A stretch of 64,000 nt of DNA from Symbiodinium microadriaticum (GCA_001939145.1 LSRX01000460.1:65416-129415), one strand, 5' to 3'; shown: positions 1 to 10,149, counted from the first letter of the stretch. Program-made: numbers and translations. Notes: a model not told the origin generated them from the letters alone.

Positions 1-96
1 CTGCAGCATCTGGGCTGTAGCGGAAGCATCAGTCGATTCTATAGGAGCTCAGGAAGAGGAAAGCACTCCTAGAAGAGTAGCTTGAACGGGCAGGGA

Positions 97-152
97 CGGT
101 GTCAGCAAAGAAAGTCAAAAACATCGGGGGGAGAGTCGGAAGTCACAAAACC
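97..152 (+). CDS. candidate short exon, hydrophilic
   Basis: After an acceptor-like GGGCAG the frame reads DGVSKESQKHRGESRK and then runs into the first CCCTAAA tract. The composition is protein-like but only about 17 codons long, and no family is recognisable. The 96 bases before it and the stretch from 183 to 420 show nothing I can assign. Confidence 0.25.
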
Positions 153-183
153 CTAAACCCTAAACCCCTAAACCCTAAACCCT
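139..183 (-). repeat. telomere-like CCCTAAA tract
   Basis: Several copies of CCCTAAA with one-base slippage (CCCCTAAA). This is the plant/alveolate telomere heptamer in interstitial position; sequence continues on both sides, so it is not a chromosome end. Confidence 0.85.
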
Positions 184-593
184 TTGCGGGGCCTGGTTTT
201 TGACATGCAGCCCTACAGATGTTGACTCGCAGCTGGCTGCTTGCTGACTCGATTTGCCGACTTCGGCCGGCGTTTGCTGAATCACGCTTCTCTGTAGCCT
301 GAACATGCTAAATCAGCCCAAGCACAAAGCCGCGCATTGGCGGGCTGGAGCGTCTGCCTGGCACGGTTGGTCTGGCGAGACGGGCTGACGAGCACATGAT
401 GTTCGGAGTTTCTACCCGCCGCGGCGGAAGTGGCAACCTACTACAGAAAATGGAAAACTTACCCATACTACTCCTTACAGCTCCTTGCAATAGCTGTTAA
501 GCCCCCTGTATTTGTCAGAGCTACCGCCGGAACCATCGTCGGGCGGGGCAACACAATTGCCGAAAAAACGAACATGAAGCCTTCAACTTTCCA

Positions 594-619
594 NTATATA
601 TATATATATATATATATAC
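594..619. repeat. (TA)n microsatellite beside an N
   Basis: A TA run of about 25 bases begins directly after the single ambiguous base at 594. The open frames crossing it on both strands (430-747 and 468-725) translate the repeat as Tyr-Ile runs and are not convincing genes. Confidence 0.85.
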
Positions 620-966
620 TGTACAAGATGATGGCGTTTCCGCCGCTGCCTGCATCCGAAAGAAACGCCAAAGATAGCCTCACACTAAGATCAAGCCATT
701 TGCCCCTCAAGGAGCTCATACACAACAGAACACTCAGAAACCCCTGAAGCCCTAAACACGCTAACCAATCTTTAGTTCCCAGCTCCTATACCCCGATGCA
801 TCCCCCCAAAGCCCAACAAGCCCTTCTAAACCCTATCTGACCTCTAAACCTTATCAGCCCTAACAGAAGGATCTTTATGATTAGAGAAGGGCTTGGGGTA
901 TCTTATACTACACATTCAACAAGGAGCCTCCAAAATAGTGTTGGTAACTATTTATCTAGGCCCGTA

Positions 967-1076
967 TATAAACCCTAAACCCTAAAACTCTAAACCCTAA
1001 ACCCAAAACAGAACCCTAAACCATATATAAAACCCCAAACCCTTAAACCCTAAACCCCAAAACCCTAAACCCTTTT
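967..1076 (-). repeat. telomere-like CCCTAAA array, degenerate
   Basis: About 15 CCCTAAA-type units, mixed with CCCCAAAA and CCATATATAAA variants. It lies directly upstream of the coding-like segment at 1095. Confidence 0.85.
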
Positions 1077-1094
1077 TTTGAGCAGGGGCTGCAG

Positions 1095-1198
1095 CGCACT
1101 TTGCCCTGATCCTTCAGCTACCGCAACGTTTGCAACGGCTGATCTGGGACTACTCGAGGTTGGACCGAGAGGTCCGCAGAAAAGTGCTATCACTCAGT
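1095..1198 (+). CDS. candidate exon, amphipathic helix-rich
   Basis: After GGGGCTGCAG the frame encodes LQLPQRLQRLIWDYSRLDRE followed by VRRKVLSLS and a TGA. The heptad-like spacing of Leu and charged residues is typical of helical protein. A competing frame is open from 1078 to 1278 and is richer in Ala, Thr and Pro. I prefer the helical frame because an AG acceptor precedes it, but neither is proven. No family recognised. Confidence 0.35.
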
Positions 1199-1378
1199 TG
1201 AACCGTCAAGACGACGGGACCGTTCGTCACGTCTCTTCTGCTTTAATGCCATACGTCGAACCAAACGCTGCTCCATGAGATCTTTCATTCCTGGAGGGCG
1301 TTCTGTTCCTGTGTTGACATCTGTTCTGACAGACTGTGACGGCAAAGATAGTGGTGATCGGCATGGATTGCTGCGCTC

Positions 1379-1499
1379 ACCCTAAACCCCAAAACCCTAA
1401 ACCCCTAAACCCTAAACCCCAAAAAATCCTTAACCCTAAACCCCAAAAAACCCTTAACCCTAAACCCCTAAACCCTAAACCCTCAACCCAAACCCCTAA
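1379..1499 (-). repeat. telomere-like CCCTAAA array
   Basis: Tandem CCCTAAA and CCCCAAAA units with homopolymer slippage. The next array at 1624 has the opposite orientation, so the two bracket a short unique segment. Confidence 0.85.
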
Positions 1500-1539
1500 A
1501 GTCCCTTCATGAAAAACCCTGGCCTGATAGGGAGAGCAG

Positions 1540-1610
1540 GCAGACAACGCGGAGCGCGTGACACGTGGCCTCCAGCGGTATACGGGAATTCCAAGTTTTT
1601 TTCGCGCGAC
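1540..1610 (+). CDS. candidate exon between two telomere-like arrays
   Basis: Bounded by GAGCAG (acceptor-like) and GTGTGC (donor-like). The frame reads ADNAERVTRGLQRYTGIPSF and then FRA. It is about 24 codons long and sits between CCCTAAA and TTTAGGG arrays, the arrangement seen repeatedly further down the window. No family recognised. Confidence 0.35.
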
Positions 1611-1623
1611 GTGTGCTTTGTTT

Positions 1624-1684
1624 TTAGGGGTTTAGGGTTTTGGGGTTTAGGGTTTAGGGGTTTAGGGGTTTTTAGGGTTTAGGC
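1624..1684 (+). repeat. telomere-like TTTAGGG array
   Basis: About eight TTTAGGG/TTTAGGGG units reading on the + strand. Confidence 0.85.
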
Positions 1685-1740
1685 TGTTCAGAAACTTATG
1701 GCTTGAGCCAGACTTATCAGCAAGAAAACACAATGCCCCC

Positions 1741-1866
1741 TGGAGCACAACAACACCAACCACGACTGCTGCTACCACCAGCACCAGCACCAGCACTACT
1801 CGTAATGTTGATCGGAAGACCCTTGACAAGCTGCATCACAAGAGGTATCTTGACCCCCGACTTAGA
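1741..1866 (+). CDS. ambiguous coding-like segment before a CAT repeat
   Basis: Two frames look protein-like. One is Gln/Pro-rich (open to 2044). The other reads NVDRKTLDKLHHKRYLDPRL just before the CAT microsatellite. The second is more typical of an exon, but no clear donor follows it. Confidence 0.25.
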
Positions 1867-1868
1867 AT

Positions 1869-1937
1869 TATCATCGTCATCATCATCATCATCATCATAT
1901 CATCATCACCATCCTCATCGTCATCGTCATCACCATC
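1869..1937. repeat. (CAT)n/(CATCGT)n microsatellite
   Basis: Imperfect trinucleotide run. Open frames through it encode Ser or His runs and are repeat shadows. Confidence 0.85.
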
Positions 1938-2025
1938 CGGCCAACAGGAAAGAAAAGAACAACACCAAAACAGCCAGGAGAGACATACGGTACTGTACTA
2001 GAATATACGTTTCGTGTATGTGTGN

Positions 2026-2440
2026 TTTAGGGTTTAGGGGTTAGGGTTTTAGGTTTTGGGGTTTAGGCTGGCCTCCGAGGCTTTATGTAGGGCCTTAAGG
2101 GTTTAGGGTTTAGGGTTTAGGCTGGCCTCAAAGGCTTTATGTAGGGCCTTAAGGGTTTATAGGGTTTAGGGTTTTAGGGCTTAGGGTTTGGGGGTTTTAG
2201 GGGTTTACGCTCTCACAACTCGGACAAGCCAGGCGAGGTTCATGGTTTTGGGGGTTTAGGGTTTAGGGTTTTTTTTGGGTTTTTCGGGCTTAGGGTTTCA
2301 GGTTTTGGGGTTTAGGGTGGCCTCAGGGGCCTTAGGGTTTGCCTTTGATGTTCGTTTTGTTCGAGCTTGAAGGTTTAGGGTTTCGTGTTTCAGGGCTTTG
2401 GAGTTAGGCTTTAGGGTTTGAGCTTTGAGGGCTTTGTACC
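2026..2440 (+). repeat. long degenerate TTTAGGG mosaic
   Basis: Begins at the N at 2025. TTTAGGG, TTTTAGGG and TTTGGGG units alternate with short unique pieces. One piece, GCTGGCCTC plus GGCTTTATGTAGGGCC, occurs twice (about 2068 and 2122), so the mosaic contains an internal duplication of about 54 bp. Confidence 0.8.
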
Positions 2441-2732
2441 TCAAGCTGCATATGCATTTAGAGAAATAGACTCATGGTACATACAGGTTCCAAAACCTTG
2501 GCAGAGGACATAGACTAGATACGAAGATACGTCTGTGCGTTCATGTGTTTCCATGATTTTACATGCGGGTGCTCTCGTAGTTCTGCATGATGCCGTTGTT
2601 GATGCGCAGGCCGCTAATTACACCCCCTAAGCTGCTTCATGAGTTGAACTTGCCCCACAGTGCCCTACAGTTCAAGTTGTTCACTCACTTTTCATGTTCT
2701 ACGGTTGTCGGCATTTTGCTGATATATTGCAG

Positions 2733-2790
2733 AGACCCTCCATTACAAAAGGCCAAGCTCTTCAGCAACATCTACGGCCCAGCCAAGAAG
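2733..2790 (+). CDS. candidate exon, 58 nt
   Basis: Acceptor GATATATTGCAG and donor GAAG|GTTAGG are both good. The frame reads RPSITKGQALQQHLRPSQE (19 codons plus one base). A longer overlapping frame at 2587-2880 in another phase is open for 97 codons but fits the splice sites less well. No family recognised. Confidence 0.4.
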
Positions 2791-2949
2791 GTTAGGAGGA
2801 GACGTCTGCACGTAGCGTTACCTCCCATCTTGAATGTCTTACATGCTAATCCAAGGCTTGCTGTTCGTCTGGGGCAGTGAGAAAACGTAGAAGCCACGCC
2901 TGCACGCTTTGTGCATTCCCCTTCTAGCCCCGGATCGTGCATACTCACT

Positions 2950-3252
2950 TCAATCTGACGGTTTAGGCGTATTGTCAGCCGAAGCGACTTTTCGAACCAA
3001 GTCGCAGTAGCTCGTGGCATACACAGTCACGAAGACGCAACCCGGCACTTCACCTACAGCTCTAGTCTCACATTCGGAATCTCGAGGTAAGCTTTCGCTC
3101 GTTGACGGCAGAAACGTTTCGTCTGCTTGACGGCACAGCCAATGAAGCCACCTGTTCGTGAGAGCAGCCCCTGACACCAAGCCACACAGCACGTCACAAC
3201 TTGCAGGTGCTGTTTTTCTGAGCGCCCTGCCGCACTTCATCACACCTTCCAT
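2950..3252 (-). CDS. candidate minus-strand CDS, 100 codons
   Basis: An uninterrupted minus-strand frame ending in a stop near 2950. Its C-terminal part (VFVTVYATSYCDLVRKVASA) has protein-like composition and there is a run of regularly spaced Cys and Trp. It could contain an intron (a GGTGAA donor-like site lies inside). No family recognised and no similarity to neighbouring candidates. Confidence 0.35.
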   Translation of the reverse strand: MEGVMKCGRALRKTAPASCDVLCGLVSGAALTNRWLHWLCRQADETFLPSTSESLPRDSECETRAVGEVPGCVFVTVYATSYCDLVRKVASADNTPKPSD

Positions 3253-3455
3253 ACAGTCCCCGGGACACCGGACATCTCAATTGATTGAGGAGAAACCACT
3301 TGACAACGGACAACCAAGTCGCGCACTAATAAGGCACAAAAAACACAAACACTGCACAAGCCATGCCTGGCTGCATTGAGGAGGCATTGAAAGCTGCCAG
3401 GCATGCTCTTGAGGGTCTATGCACAACTACTTTCTAAATCGGATGTCAATGAAGC

Positions 3456-3671
3456 TTGAAAAGCCTTGTAAACGAAACTTCTGCGATGAAATGCCACCTT
3501 AAAGAATATCAGCTAGAAACTCCGCTCAGATTGAGCACGCTCCCAACACGAGCAGGGCGAGCCCCGAAGGGTCAGCTTTTTGGCAGAAGCTGCGGTCCCT
3601 CAGGAAGGAACACCTCTGCCTACCTACCTGCGACGCAGGATCCAGACAAGCGGACATGTCATGAAAGCTGA
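3456..3671 (+). CDS. candidate small CDS or exon, 71 codons
   Basis: The open + frame includes SLVNETSAMKCHLKEYQLET, then a Gly/Arg/Ser-rich tail and a TGA stop. Composition is plausible for protein; no domain recognised. The first ATG-like position is not well supported, so this may be an internal exon. Confidence 0.35.
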   Translation: MKSLVNETSAMKCHLKEYQLETPLRLSTLPTRAGRAPKGQLFGRSCGPSGRNTSAYLPATQDPDKRTCHES

Positions 3672-3724
3672 CTCATACTCGTCATAGGTAACACAGCCAA
3701 CGTGCAGGCAAGCCAGAAGACGGC

Positions 3725-3868
3725 CAGGTGACATAAATATAGATATAAATATAAATATAAATCAATAAATAAACAAACAAATAAATAAATATAAAATATA
3801 TATATATATATATATACATATGTATTTATGTGCATATATATATATATATATTCTATATATATATATAT
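3725..3868. repeat. AT-rich tract, (ATAA)n and (TA)n
   Basis: ATAAAT units followed by TA dinucleotide runs. The minus-strand open frame 3659-3910 is a translation of this repeat. Confidence 0.85.
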
Positions 3869-4169
3869 GTGCCAAGTTTCCCCCGATAGCCAGCTATGAT
3901 GCTGCCGCAATCAAGAGTCCGTTGGCACTTCCTGGCCCTGAGGCCAATCTGTAGCCCAACATGTTTACTTGCCAGTCAACCAACGTTTAGGACTTATCAA
4001 TAAGGTTTAGGATGTTCAGACTTTGCAGATGTCAGCTCTACAACTGCACTTGTCGATGTTGCAACGGCCCCTCTTAGCCTCTCCGAACCCTGTTTACTGC
4101 GGCTGGCTTAATGCAGAGCTGCTAGGTCTGACTTCTAAGTCCAGGCGCACTCTGCCGGCATGTACCCAG

Positions 4170-4368
4170 GCTCATTGAAGAGAAAGTCGTCACAGGCCTC
4201 CTCAAAGCAGAGACCGTTCTAGATTTTGTGAATGAGTACCCCCAGTCAGTTTCCTGCAGCAGGAACGCCGCACGTAGGCTGGGCGACTGTGATCGTGCGA
4301 GGCAGAAAAGTGTGAAGAAGGTTCGTTGGGATGTGGACCTTTGCAACTGGCCTTTCCCACCGAATTAA
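4170..4368 (+). CDS. coding exon, charged protein, stop at 4366
   Basis: The acceptor TGTACCCAG ends at 4169. The following frame is open for 65 codons and strongly protein-like: it starts LIEEKVVTGLLKAETVLDFV, continues with a basic RARQKSVKKVRWDVD stretch and ends WPFPPN before a TAA. A donor AAG|GTTCGT inside could end the exon earlier, near 4321. Minus-strand frames over the same interval look like shadows. No family recognised. Confidence 0.5.
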
Positions 4369-4550
4369 GGAGGTTGGCACGATAGCTGTGCCAGATTGGA
4401 AGGTCCAGAAAATTGCATGACTCAGAAAGCCATGCGAACACAAGAAAACCCTGACCTCGAATGCATGAGGCTCTAAACCCATTTTCCTGCAGCAGGCTCC
4501 TCTCGCCCGGAAAACCCTAAACCCTAAGCCCTAAACCGACCTCCAAATGC

Positions 4551-4676
4551 ATGAAAACCCCCGAGCTCCTCTCCGCGCTCGCCGTTGCAGCAGAAGCGCC
4601 CTGGCCAACTGTGTACGAAAACTCGACAGTGAGGATGCGAGAGTTTGGCAAGCATTGCCTAAAAAGGCAGCTGTAG
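4551..4676 (+). CDS. small ORF or first exon, 41 codons
   Basis: Starts with an ATG at 4551, reads MKTPELLSALAVAAEAPWPT and ends at TAG 4674-4676. The Ala/Leu-rich N-terminus followed by a basic end could be a first exon or short protein. A second coding-like frame overlaps its end (PKKAAVGAKCPVVPCALELK, TAA near 4725), so an intron or frameshift is possible. The stretch 4750-5000 is coding-like on both strands and I cannot decide between them. Confidence 0.4.
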   Translation: MKTPELLSALAVAAEAPWPTVYENSTVRMREFGKHCLKRQL

Positions 4677-5358
4677 GAGCAAAATGTCCAGTGGTGCCTT
4701 GTGCTCTTGAGCTGAAAAGCGTGTAATTACATCCGCGTCACCATCCAAAGTCCACCTTCTCAAAACTAGTCAAAATACAGCGCACTGCCTGTGGCAACAA
4801 GCTCCACTGTCACGTCCTCGGTGGCGTTGCACCTTCCCGCATCCTTGCAACAGCAAAAACAACTTATGTTTCAAAAGCACAGACAAATCTGTTCTCAGAG
4901 CGTCTGCACCTCTCTGCATAGCATAGCCCTCCCGACGTTCGAACAAGGCTTCAACGGCTCCTCGTAGAACCCTTATCAAACCTCTGTAAATCCACAGCAT
5001 TCCTCAGCTATCCCAGGAAGATAAAAATCCACGAAGAACTTGCACCTAGCCTCACCCGCTTCCCTTCTTACGGACACTTTAGCCTCGCCTTGCTGAACTC
5101 TGTCTCTCTCAGATTGTGCTCTAATTTAACGTCTAGTTTGAAGTTTGGAGTCTTTAAAGGGTTAGGGTTGAGAGGGCTTAGGGGGTGTGATTCAGTACAA
5201 TTTTGATCGCCTGTTGCGATTGCAGTAGAAACATGCAGCAACTATCGCCAAAGAGCCCAATGAGGCAGGCCTTTGGGTTTCAGGGTTTGAGCCACGGACA
5301 CACGAACAGCAGCGGCACATGATTTGTCAGTCGGTGATCCTCGTCCACGTCGGTTGCG

Positions 5359-5574
5359 TTGACATCCTGCTGTCCTGCTGCATCCCATGCACCTGCCACG
5401 GCCGTCTCTGCAGTATTGAGGCATGGTATCGGCTGCAGAATGGAGCAGGGCAGGTTCTCGGCAGCGCAACAAGTTTGGCTCGAAGTTGTTGCACAGAGGG
5501 GTGTGTTCAGGCACAGGTTCCACACGTTCTCGTTCAAAGATGAAGCCACCTTACCCCAAGCAGATGGAGATTAG
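5359..5574 (+). CDS. coding exon or small CDS, 71 codons
   Basis: The C-terminal half reads FSAAQQVWLEVVAQRGVFRH and then RFHTFSFKDEATLPQADGD followed by TAG, which is clearly protein-like. The ATG at 5359 may be internal. Two minus-strand frames overlap (5242-5549) and look less natural. No family recognised. Confidence 0.45.
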   Translation: MTSCCPAASHAPATAVSAVLRHGIGCRMEQGRFSAAQQVWLEVVAQRGVFRHRFHTFSFKDEATLPQADGD

Positions 5575-5666
5575 ACGCAGGATCTACTGAAGTTGCATTA
5601 TCGGGTCTGCCTTGCAAATGATAGCAAGGGCTTGCACATCAATGGGTGTAATGGCGAACACGCTTG

Positions 5667-6132
5667 TCAGCCTTGGCAGAATGTGTTGCGCCACCCTAGT
5701 GTGAATGAGAGTCCTCGCAGAGGCCTAGTTTCAAAACGCGCAAGCAATTTCATCAGCAATCGCCAACCCCGGATCAGCATCGTGGTTGGCAGACAAGATT
5801 CTTCACAACCATGACTTGGCTGCTCGGGACACATCTCGCGCCAGATGGCACAGTGCAGCAAGTGACACCAGACCGAAGGCAAGACCATGCTTGCGGAGCA
5901 AAGGGCAAGCACCAAGCACATGCCGAGAGCTGCTGAGGACATCAAGCGAAGAGCAAGAATTTCATCAATCGCAGGCGGGCACAATCCACTGATGTCACTA
6001 AAGTTCATGCCAAGCAGCCCCAAAGCTAGAAAGAAAATAACACCTTTCCAGGAACCTCCGCACGCAGGTCGAACAAGGGACTGCCTGTCCGCTCCTCCCA
6101 GAATAGCGCCGCATTGCGATGTGCCTTGGTGA
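5667..6132. other. coding-like on both strands, unresolved
   Basis: A 118-codon minus-strand frame (5667-6023, Leu/Cys-rich, hydrophobic) overlaps an 81-codon + frame (5887-6132, basic, with EDIKRRARISSIAGGHN). The DNA has an internal diverged repeat: GCAAGCAATTTCATCAGCAA near 5742 resembles GCAAGAATTTCATCAATCGC near 5952. A repeat-derived gene fragment is possible. Confidence 0.3.
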
Positions 6133-6185
6133 CCTTATATGCACAACAGGGCACCCGATGTAAAGTAGAACCTCTGATACACGAC

Positions 6186-6725
6186 TCAGGGGAATGTAAA
6201 GCTTTGTTTCCAGGAGCTGGGGTTCTTCCACGTTGTATCTGTGTCGGGGAGGAAGCGAAGTCCGGAGAGCGTCTTCAACCCTAAATAGCTATTACCCTCT
6301 TCGGATTGGGGTTTGAGGTTGATGTGTTGCACACTGCATCCAGCTCCCATCCGCCCGTTGTCGTCTGCTGAATGTTTCGTAGATCGCAGCTTGCATAAAA
6401 GGTGACTCTTACTGATACATGTCGTCACCCAATCGCGCAGAAGCAACAACCAAAGGCAACAATGAGAACAAAGCAGGACAGCATCATGCAACAAATCAGC
6501 ACGAAGTAGGGGGGAGGGGCCTCGGGAATAATGAGAACAGAGTTCCTTCGAGTTCCTATTAAAAAGGCCCCTACATTGCTCCTCAGCCCCACGATGGGTA
6601 CCGGCTCTGAGCCAAGGCACCCGCACACAGCTGAACATATGCCTACCAGCACCATGCCGCAAAGTTGTCGATGATCGCTTTAAGGCTTGCCTAAACCCCC
6701 AAAAGTAGGTAAAATAATGGCCCAA
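6186..6725 (-). CDS. longest minus-strand ORF, 179 codons, doubtful
   Basis: Uninterrupted from 6725 to 6186, but its first codons lie inside a foldback element (6689-6775) and the composition (His, Cys, Ser, Leu clusters) is not typical of a globular protein. No domain seen. I treat it as possibly spurious. Confidence 0.2.
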   Translation of the reverse strand: MGHYFTYFWGFRQALKRSSTTLRHGAGRHMFSCVRVPWLRAGTHRGAEEQCRGLFNRNSKELCSHYSRGPSPLLRADLLHDAVLLCSHCCLWLLLLRDWVTTCISKSHLLCKLRSTKHSADDNGRMGAGCSVQHINLKPQSEEGNSYLGLKTLSGLRFLPDTDTTWKNPSSWKQSFTFP

Positions 6726-6775
6726 AACCCATTAAAGGCTAGTATTCTACTAACATACTTTCGGCGCCCAGGTAG
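6689..6775. mobile_element. foldback element, family C copy 1
   Basis: The inverted ends CCTAAACCCCCAAAAGTAGG and ACTTTCGGCGCCCAGGTAGG pair imperfectly. The interior (GTAAAATAATGGCCCAAAACC) matches the second copy at 19028-19112. MITE-like: short, non-coding, inverted ends, no recognised transposase. Confidence 0.6.
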
Positions 6776-7037
6776 GGCTTAGGATTTGAGGCTTGCGGTA
6801 TACAAGGGCCTGGGCTCCCGCAACTCAGATTACAAGTTTAGGAGTTGGGATTCATAAGGTCCCGGGTTTAGGGGTATGTCTGACGCAGGTTGGGCGTTTA
6901 GGATTCTGGATTCTGAGTTAACATCCTGATTCGCAGTCGGCAACCTGGGCAGGCATCAGTGCACCCGAAGGAAAGCAGCCAGGGCGCAGAAGAGCTTAAG
7001 GGTTGAGGGCGGTCGAGTTCATCAGCGCTTCCGATAA

Positions 7038-7138
7038 GGGTAGCTCACGAAATCAGGGTCCCATTTTAGGTCCCCAAAATAGTACGGCACCCTTATAAAA
7101 ATGAATCTCCCAGAGGGACTCCAATTTGGAGAACTACT
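7038..7138. mobile_element. foldback element, family B copy 1 (diverged)
   Basis: The ends GGGTAGCTCACGAAATCAGG and TTTGGAGAACTACTC are related to the family-B ends GTAGTTCTCTAAATTAGGG. The core GGTCCCCAAAATAGTACGGC is shared with the copies at 25098 and 43877. Confidence 0.6.
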
Positions 7139-7218
7139 CACATGCTATGTTATTGATACCGGCATTGAAAGCCCTTGAAGCCGAGCCATGCTGAGGCTAG
7201 CCGCGGGTAGAGACTGCC

Positions 7219-7774
7219 CTACACCCTAAACCCTAAATCCGAGTCCGAGAGCCTGGGTTCCCCACGCCCACGTCGCTGAGCAGCGCAAAGAGCATGGCAG
7301 CTGCAGGGCGCGCGCCCCGGTCCCAGGCCCTCGATGGTTGAGGCGGTTGAGGCATCCAAACAAATTTTAAAGACAAGAATGATAGAGGATGCTATAGGTA
7401 TTGGAGGACTTCTAGGCTGCAAGCTCCGATTCAAGCTTGGACTGTCCATTCTAGAGCTACTGCTGCTGCTTGCAACGCTCCTACCGTTTCCCAATTTGTG
7501 CTGCCACAGCAACTGCAGTCCTGCCACTACTATGACTACTGCTACGGTCTCTGTCAATGCAAACATCCCACACTGCAAGAAACCCCTGATTTCGTGGCGA
7601 CCTCATGGCAAGCGCAAAAAGCAGCCGGACGGTGGGATCCATGTCACGAGCCTCGAAGCTGCGTGGAGTCGTCTGAAAACATGGGCATGGGGCTTGAAGC
7701 ATCGCACATGAAATGAAGATACACCAGGCAGCCACTTCCGCAAACTCCCAGCGAATCTCGTGGCAGTCGGCCAA
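7219..7774. other. open frames on both strands, unresolved
   Basis: A + frame of 125 codons (7334-7711) and minus frames of 119 and 97 codons overlap. The + frame begins MVEAVEASKQILKTRMIEDA, which is protein-like, then becomes Leu-rich over a CTG/GCT-rich stretch. I cannot decide which, if any, is real. Confidence 0.25.
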
Positions 7775-8138
7775 GGACAGGTTCTCCTCACAATGCTTTC
7801 TCTCACGGCTTTAGGGAGCGAGCTTGGAACTGCACTGTATGTCTATGTGTCCTCTGTGGCACATCTGCAATCCCGAACGCTATGCTCAAAGAAGCGGCAC
7901 AGAAAATTGAGGAGAAAATATCTTCGTTATGACAACTTAAATTTAGCTCCTTCAGGTGCTTTCAAGACTGAATCCTTTTTAGTCTCTCGATGTCTCGATT
8001 TGACAGACCACTGGGCCACACAACTAGGTAATTCTCAAGCTTTGGCTCAACCGCCCCGTACCCACTGCAGCCACTCAGCAGCATGAGTCATACTGGCAGC
8101 ACCTTTAACCCCGCGGCGCAAGATACCGGACCTAAACT

Positions 8139-8457
8139 CTAAAAATCAACCCTCAGGAGAACCATGACAGTGCAGCGGTCCGGTAGTGTGGCACCGCTAC
8201 CGTTGGTCAAAGACTGCAGCAAGAGCACACCTGTGAGTTCCGATTTCACTTGTTTGGACGGTCGGAGGATCTTACCGAATCGACTCAGGATGCACAGTGC
8301 AACCGTGGCTGCCGCCGTGCACGAATTCTCTGTATTCGCGTGCTTTTCGCTATCACCGATTCTGGCAACAAAAACCTGGCAGCTTGGATCCCCAGCCGAT
8401 GTTGTAGCGGGTAGGCAGTTGTCCCGCGCTCGCCACCTCAAGCCGCACGCTCAATGA
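8139..8457. other. open frames on both strands, unresolved
   Basis: A + frame (8164-8457, 97 codons) and a minus frame (8139-8441, 100 codons) are both free of stops with plausible composition. No domain or splice evidence separates them. Confidence 0.25.
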
Positions 8458-8617
8458 AATGGGCAACTTGCCAAAATCTCTCTCTCCTCTCTCTCTCCCC
8501 TGACGAACCACTGCAGCTCATGGCTGCTATTACTGCTCACAATGCACGGGCCGGAAATGGACGTTGGACGAGTCTAGAAACGTTGTTGGTAGAATCGAGA
8601 GCCAGGTGGACTTAAGA

Positions 8618-8705
8618 TACCCATGGGCTCCTTAGTAGTTCCTTTTGGGGATACAGGATTCTAAATATGAACCATACAAAGGAACTTGTTAGGAGCCTAT
8701 GGGTA
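8618..8705. mobile_element. foldback element, family A copy 1 (diverged)
   Basis: The left end TACCCATGGGCTCCTTAGTA and right end TTGTTAGGAGCCTATGGGTA form inverted arms. The centre GGATTCTAAATATGAACCAT matches the family-A centre. It is the most diverged recognised copy. Confidence 0.75.
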
Positions 8706-9028
8706 CACGCAAGGTCGACTGGCTTGAGATTGACAGCAGCACGCGTCAACTCACGGCGAGGGTCTCGTGTTTGCCGTTCACGTCTCTGGCTTCGGGCGGG
8801 TGTGTCGTTTGTCAGCTACTGTTTGTTGCGCTCTTAGGCCTAGGCGAACGAAAAAGAGCTGGAAAGAATGAAGGACGCCCCGTATACCCCCTCACTCAAA
8901 CGATCCATGTTCAGCAAGACTGCTACGAAGTAGTCCTTTTCTTATACAGAAGGCCTACAAGTTTTGAAGCGCCAGAATCCTGCAACTTCAACCCTTCCCG
9001 CCTGTCGATAGTAGTCAAGGGCAAGTGA
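8699..9028 (+). CDS. candidate CDS, 109 codons
   Basis: The frame starts at the right end of the foldback element and reads TRKVDWLEIDSSTRQLTARV, then a hydrophobic Cys-containing stretch (VCQLLFVALLGLGE), and ends SRLSIVVKGK with TGA. The ATG at 8699 lies inside the element's last bases, so the true start or acceptor is probably just after it. A single membrane segment is possible. No family recognised. Confidence 0.4.
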   Translation: MGTRKVDWLEIDSSTRQLTARVSCLPFTSLASGGCVVCQLLFVALLGLGERKRAGKNEGRPVYPLTQTIHVQQDCYEVVLFLYRRPTSFEAPESCNFNPSRLSIVVKGK

Positions 9029-9116
9029 AAGATTTCGGCCACCGGGCAGCCTCACATCTGCGTCCTGCGGACAAGGTTTGGTGGGTGCAGCACTGGGATA
9101 GCTTCTCCAATCGGTT

Positions 9117-9353
9117 GTGCTTATACAGAAAACCCTAAACCCTAGACCCCCAAAATCTATCAGCAAGGTTATGCCAAAAACCTCGGACTCGACAAGCATT
9201 AGATTGGGGTCCAGCGAACTCCTCCTGAGATGCTTACCCCCACCCCTCATAATTTCGTTGCGTCCGTCCCAAACCGACAAGTGGCAGACAGATCTTTCCT
9301 ACCTCCATGTGAATGTCACTGGGCCGGATCTAGAACGCCCACGTATATGTTAG
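9117..9353 (+). CDS. candidate exon, 78-codon frame
   Basis: After a short CCCTAAA tract the frame reads SKVMPKTSDSTSIRLGSSEL and later LSYLHVNVTGPDLERPRIC before TAG. An AG acceptor (ATCAGCAAG) lies near 9167, so the exon probably starts there. No family recognised. Positions 9354-9780 hold nothing I can assign. Confidence 0.35.
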   Translation: MLIQKTLNPRPPKSISKVMPKTSDSTSIRLGSSELLLRCLPPPLIISLRPSQTDKWQTDLSYLHVNVTGPDLERPRIC

Positions 9354-9779
9354 CACCGAACCTCAAAAAGTGACCCTGGCCCTGCAAAAGAAGCCTCCCG
9401 CGTGCTTAGCTCGGCCAGCAGCGTCACAGCGTTGATCTGGCCAGCTCTTTGAAAACCATTCTTCTGAATATAGCCAGGGCGACAACAAATCAGATGGTTT
9501 TAGTGATCAGGAAACAGAAGTGACTCGTAACATGTCAACAAATCATGATCGCAGTAGATAATCATAACAATGGAGAGGTTTCTGCTCTCACATCTCGGCA
9601 CAGCCAGATGAGGTCTCTGGGCGCGCGTCAAAGTCAGGCGTGGGCCCAGCTTGGCGCAGTGGCGAGGGTTTGGCTTTTGGTTTCTGGCAAGTGTACAGCA
9701 TCATATTGGAGGTTGGCTTAAGTGGCTTCTCATCGAACCCTTGAAGGCTAGTGAATGAAAGTTGACGACTTGCATTAAA

Positions 9780-10149
9780 TCACAGGGTTGCGTGGTTGGG
9801 CTTTGTCGGGGTCCAGAGGGCGGTGCTCTGCAGTGAATTCCGGGAACTCCTTGATGCGAGTATGTTGTGAAGTAACCCAGTTACCAATAATTTGGGCACA
9901 AGTAGATGGAGCCGAGGTGAATCCCCCAAACCCATTTGTTCGGAGTTCTTCGAGACGAAAGGGGGCCGCAACTCTTCTGATCAGCCCCTCGCGTCCCGCA
10001 ACGCCTCGCCGAAATCTGCGGCCTGCTGCAGCCTCATGGAGGACCGGATGCACAGGAGCAAATGTCACAGCATGAAATCTCATGGGGGTCCACATCGCCC
10101 CCCCCCAAACTCCCCCCCCCCAAGTGGAAATAAGCCTCCCAGAAATTAA
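9780..10149. other. several open frames, unresolved
   Basis: Two + frames (95 and 85 codons) and two minus frames overlap in GC-rich DNA. The + frame at 9892 contains SEFFETKGGRNSSDQPLASR, which is protein-like. The C-rich run near 10100 begins the next, compositionally different block. Confidence 0.25.

Noticed and set aside
139-183. True chromosome end at the left of the window
   Set aside because: Telomere-like tracts are interspersed along all 64 kb in both orientations, with exon-like sequence between them, so none marks a terminus.
6186-6725. 179-codon minus-strand gene
   Set aside because: Listed only at low confidence: its start lies in a foldback element and its composition is unlike a conserved protein.
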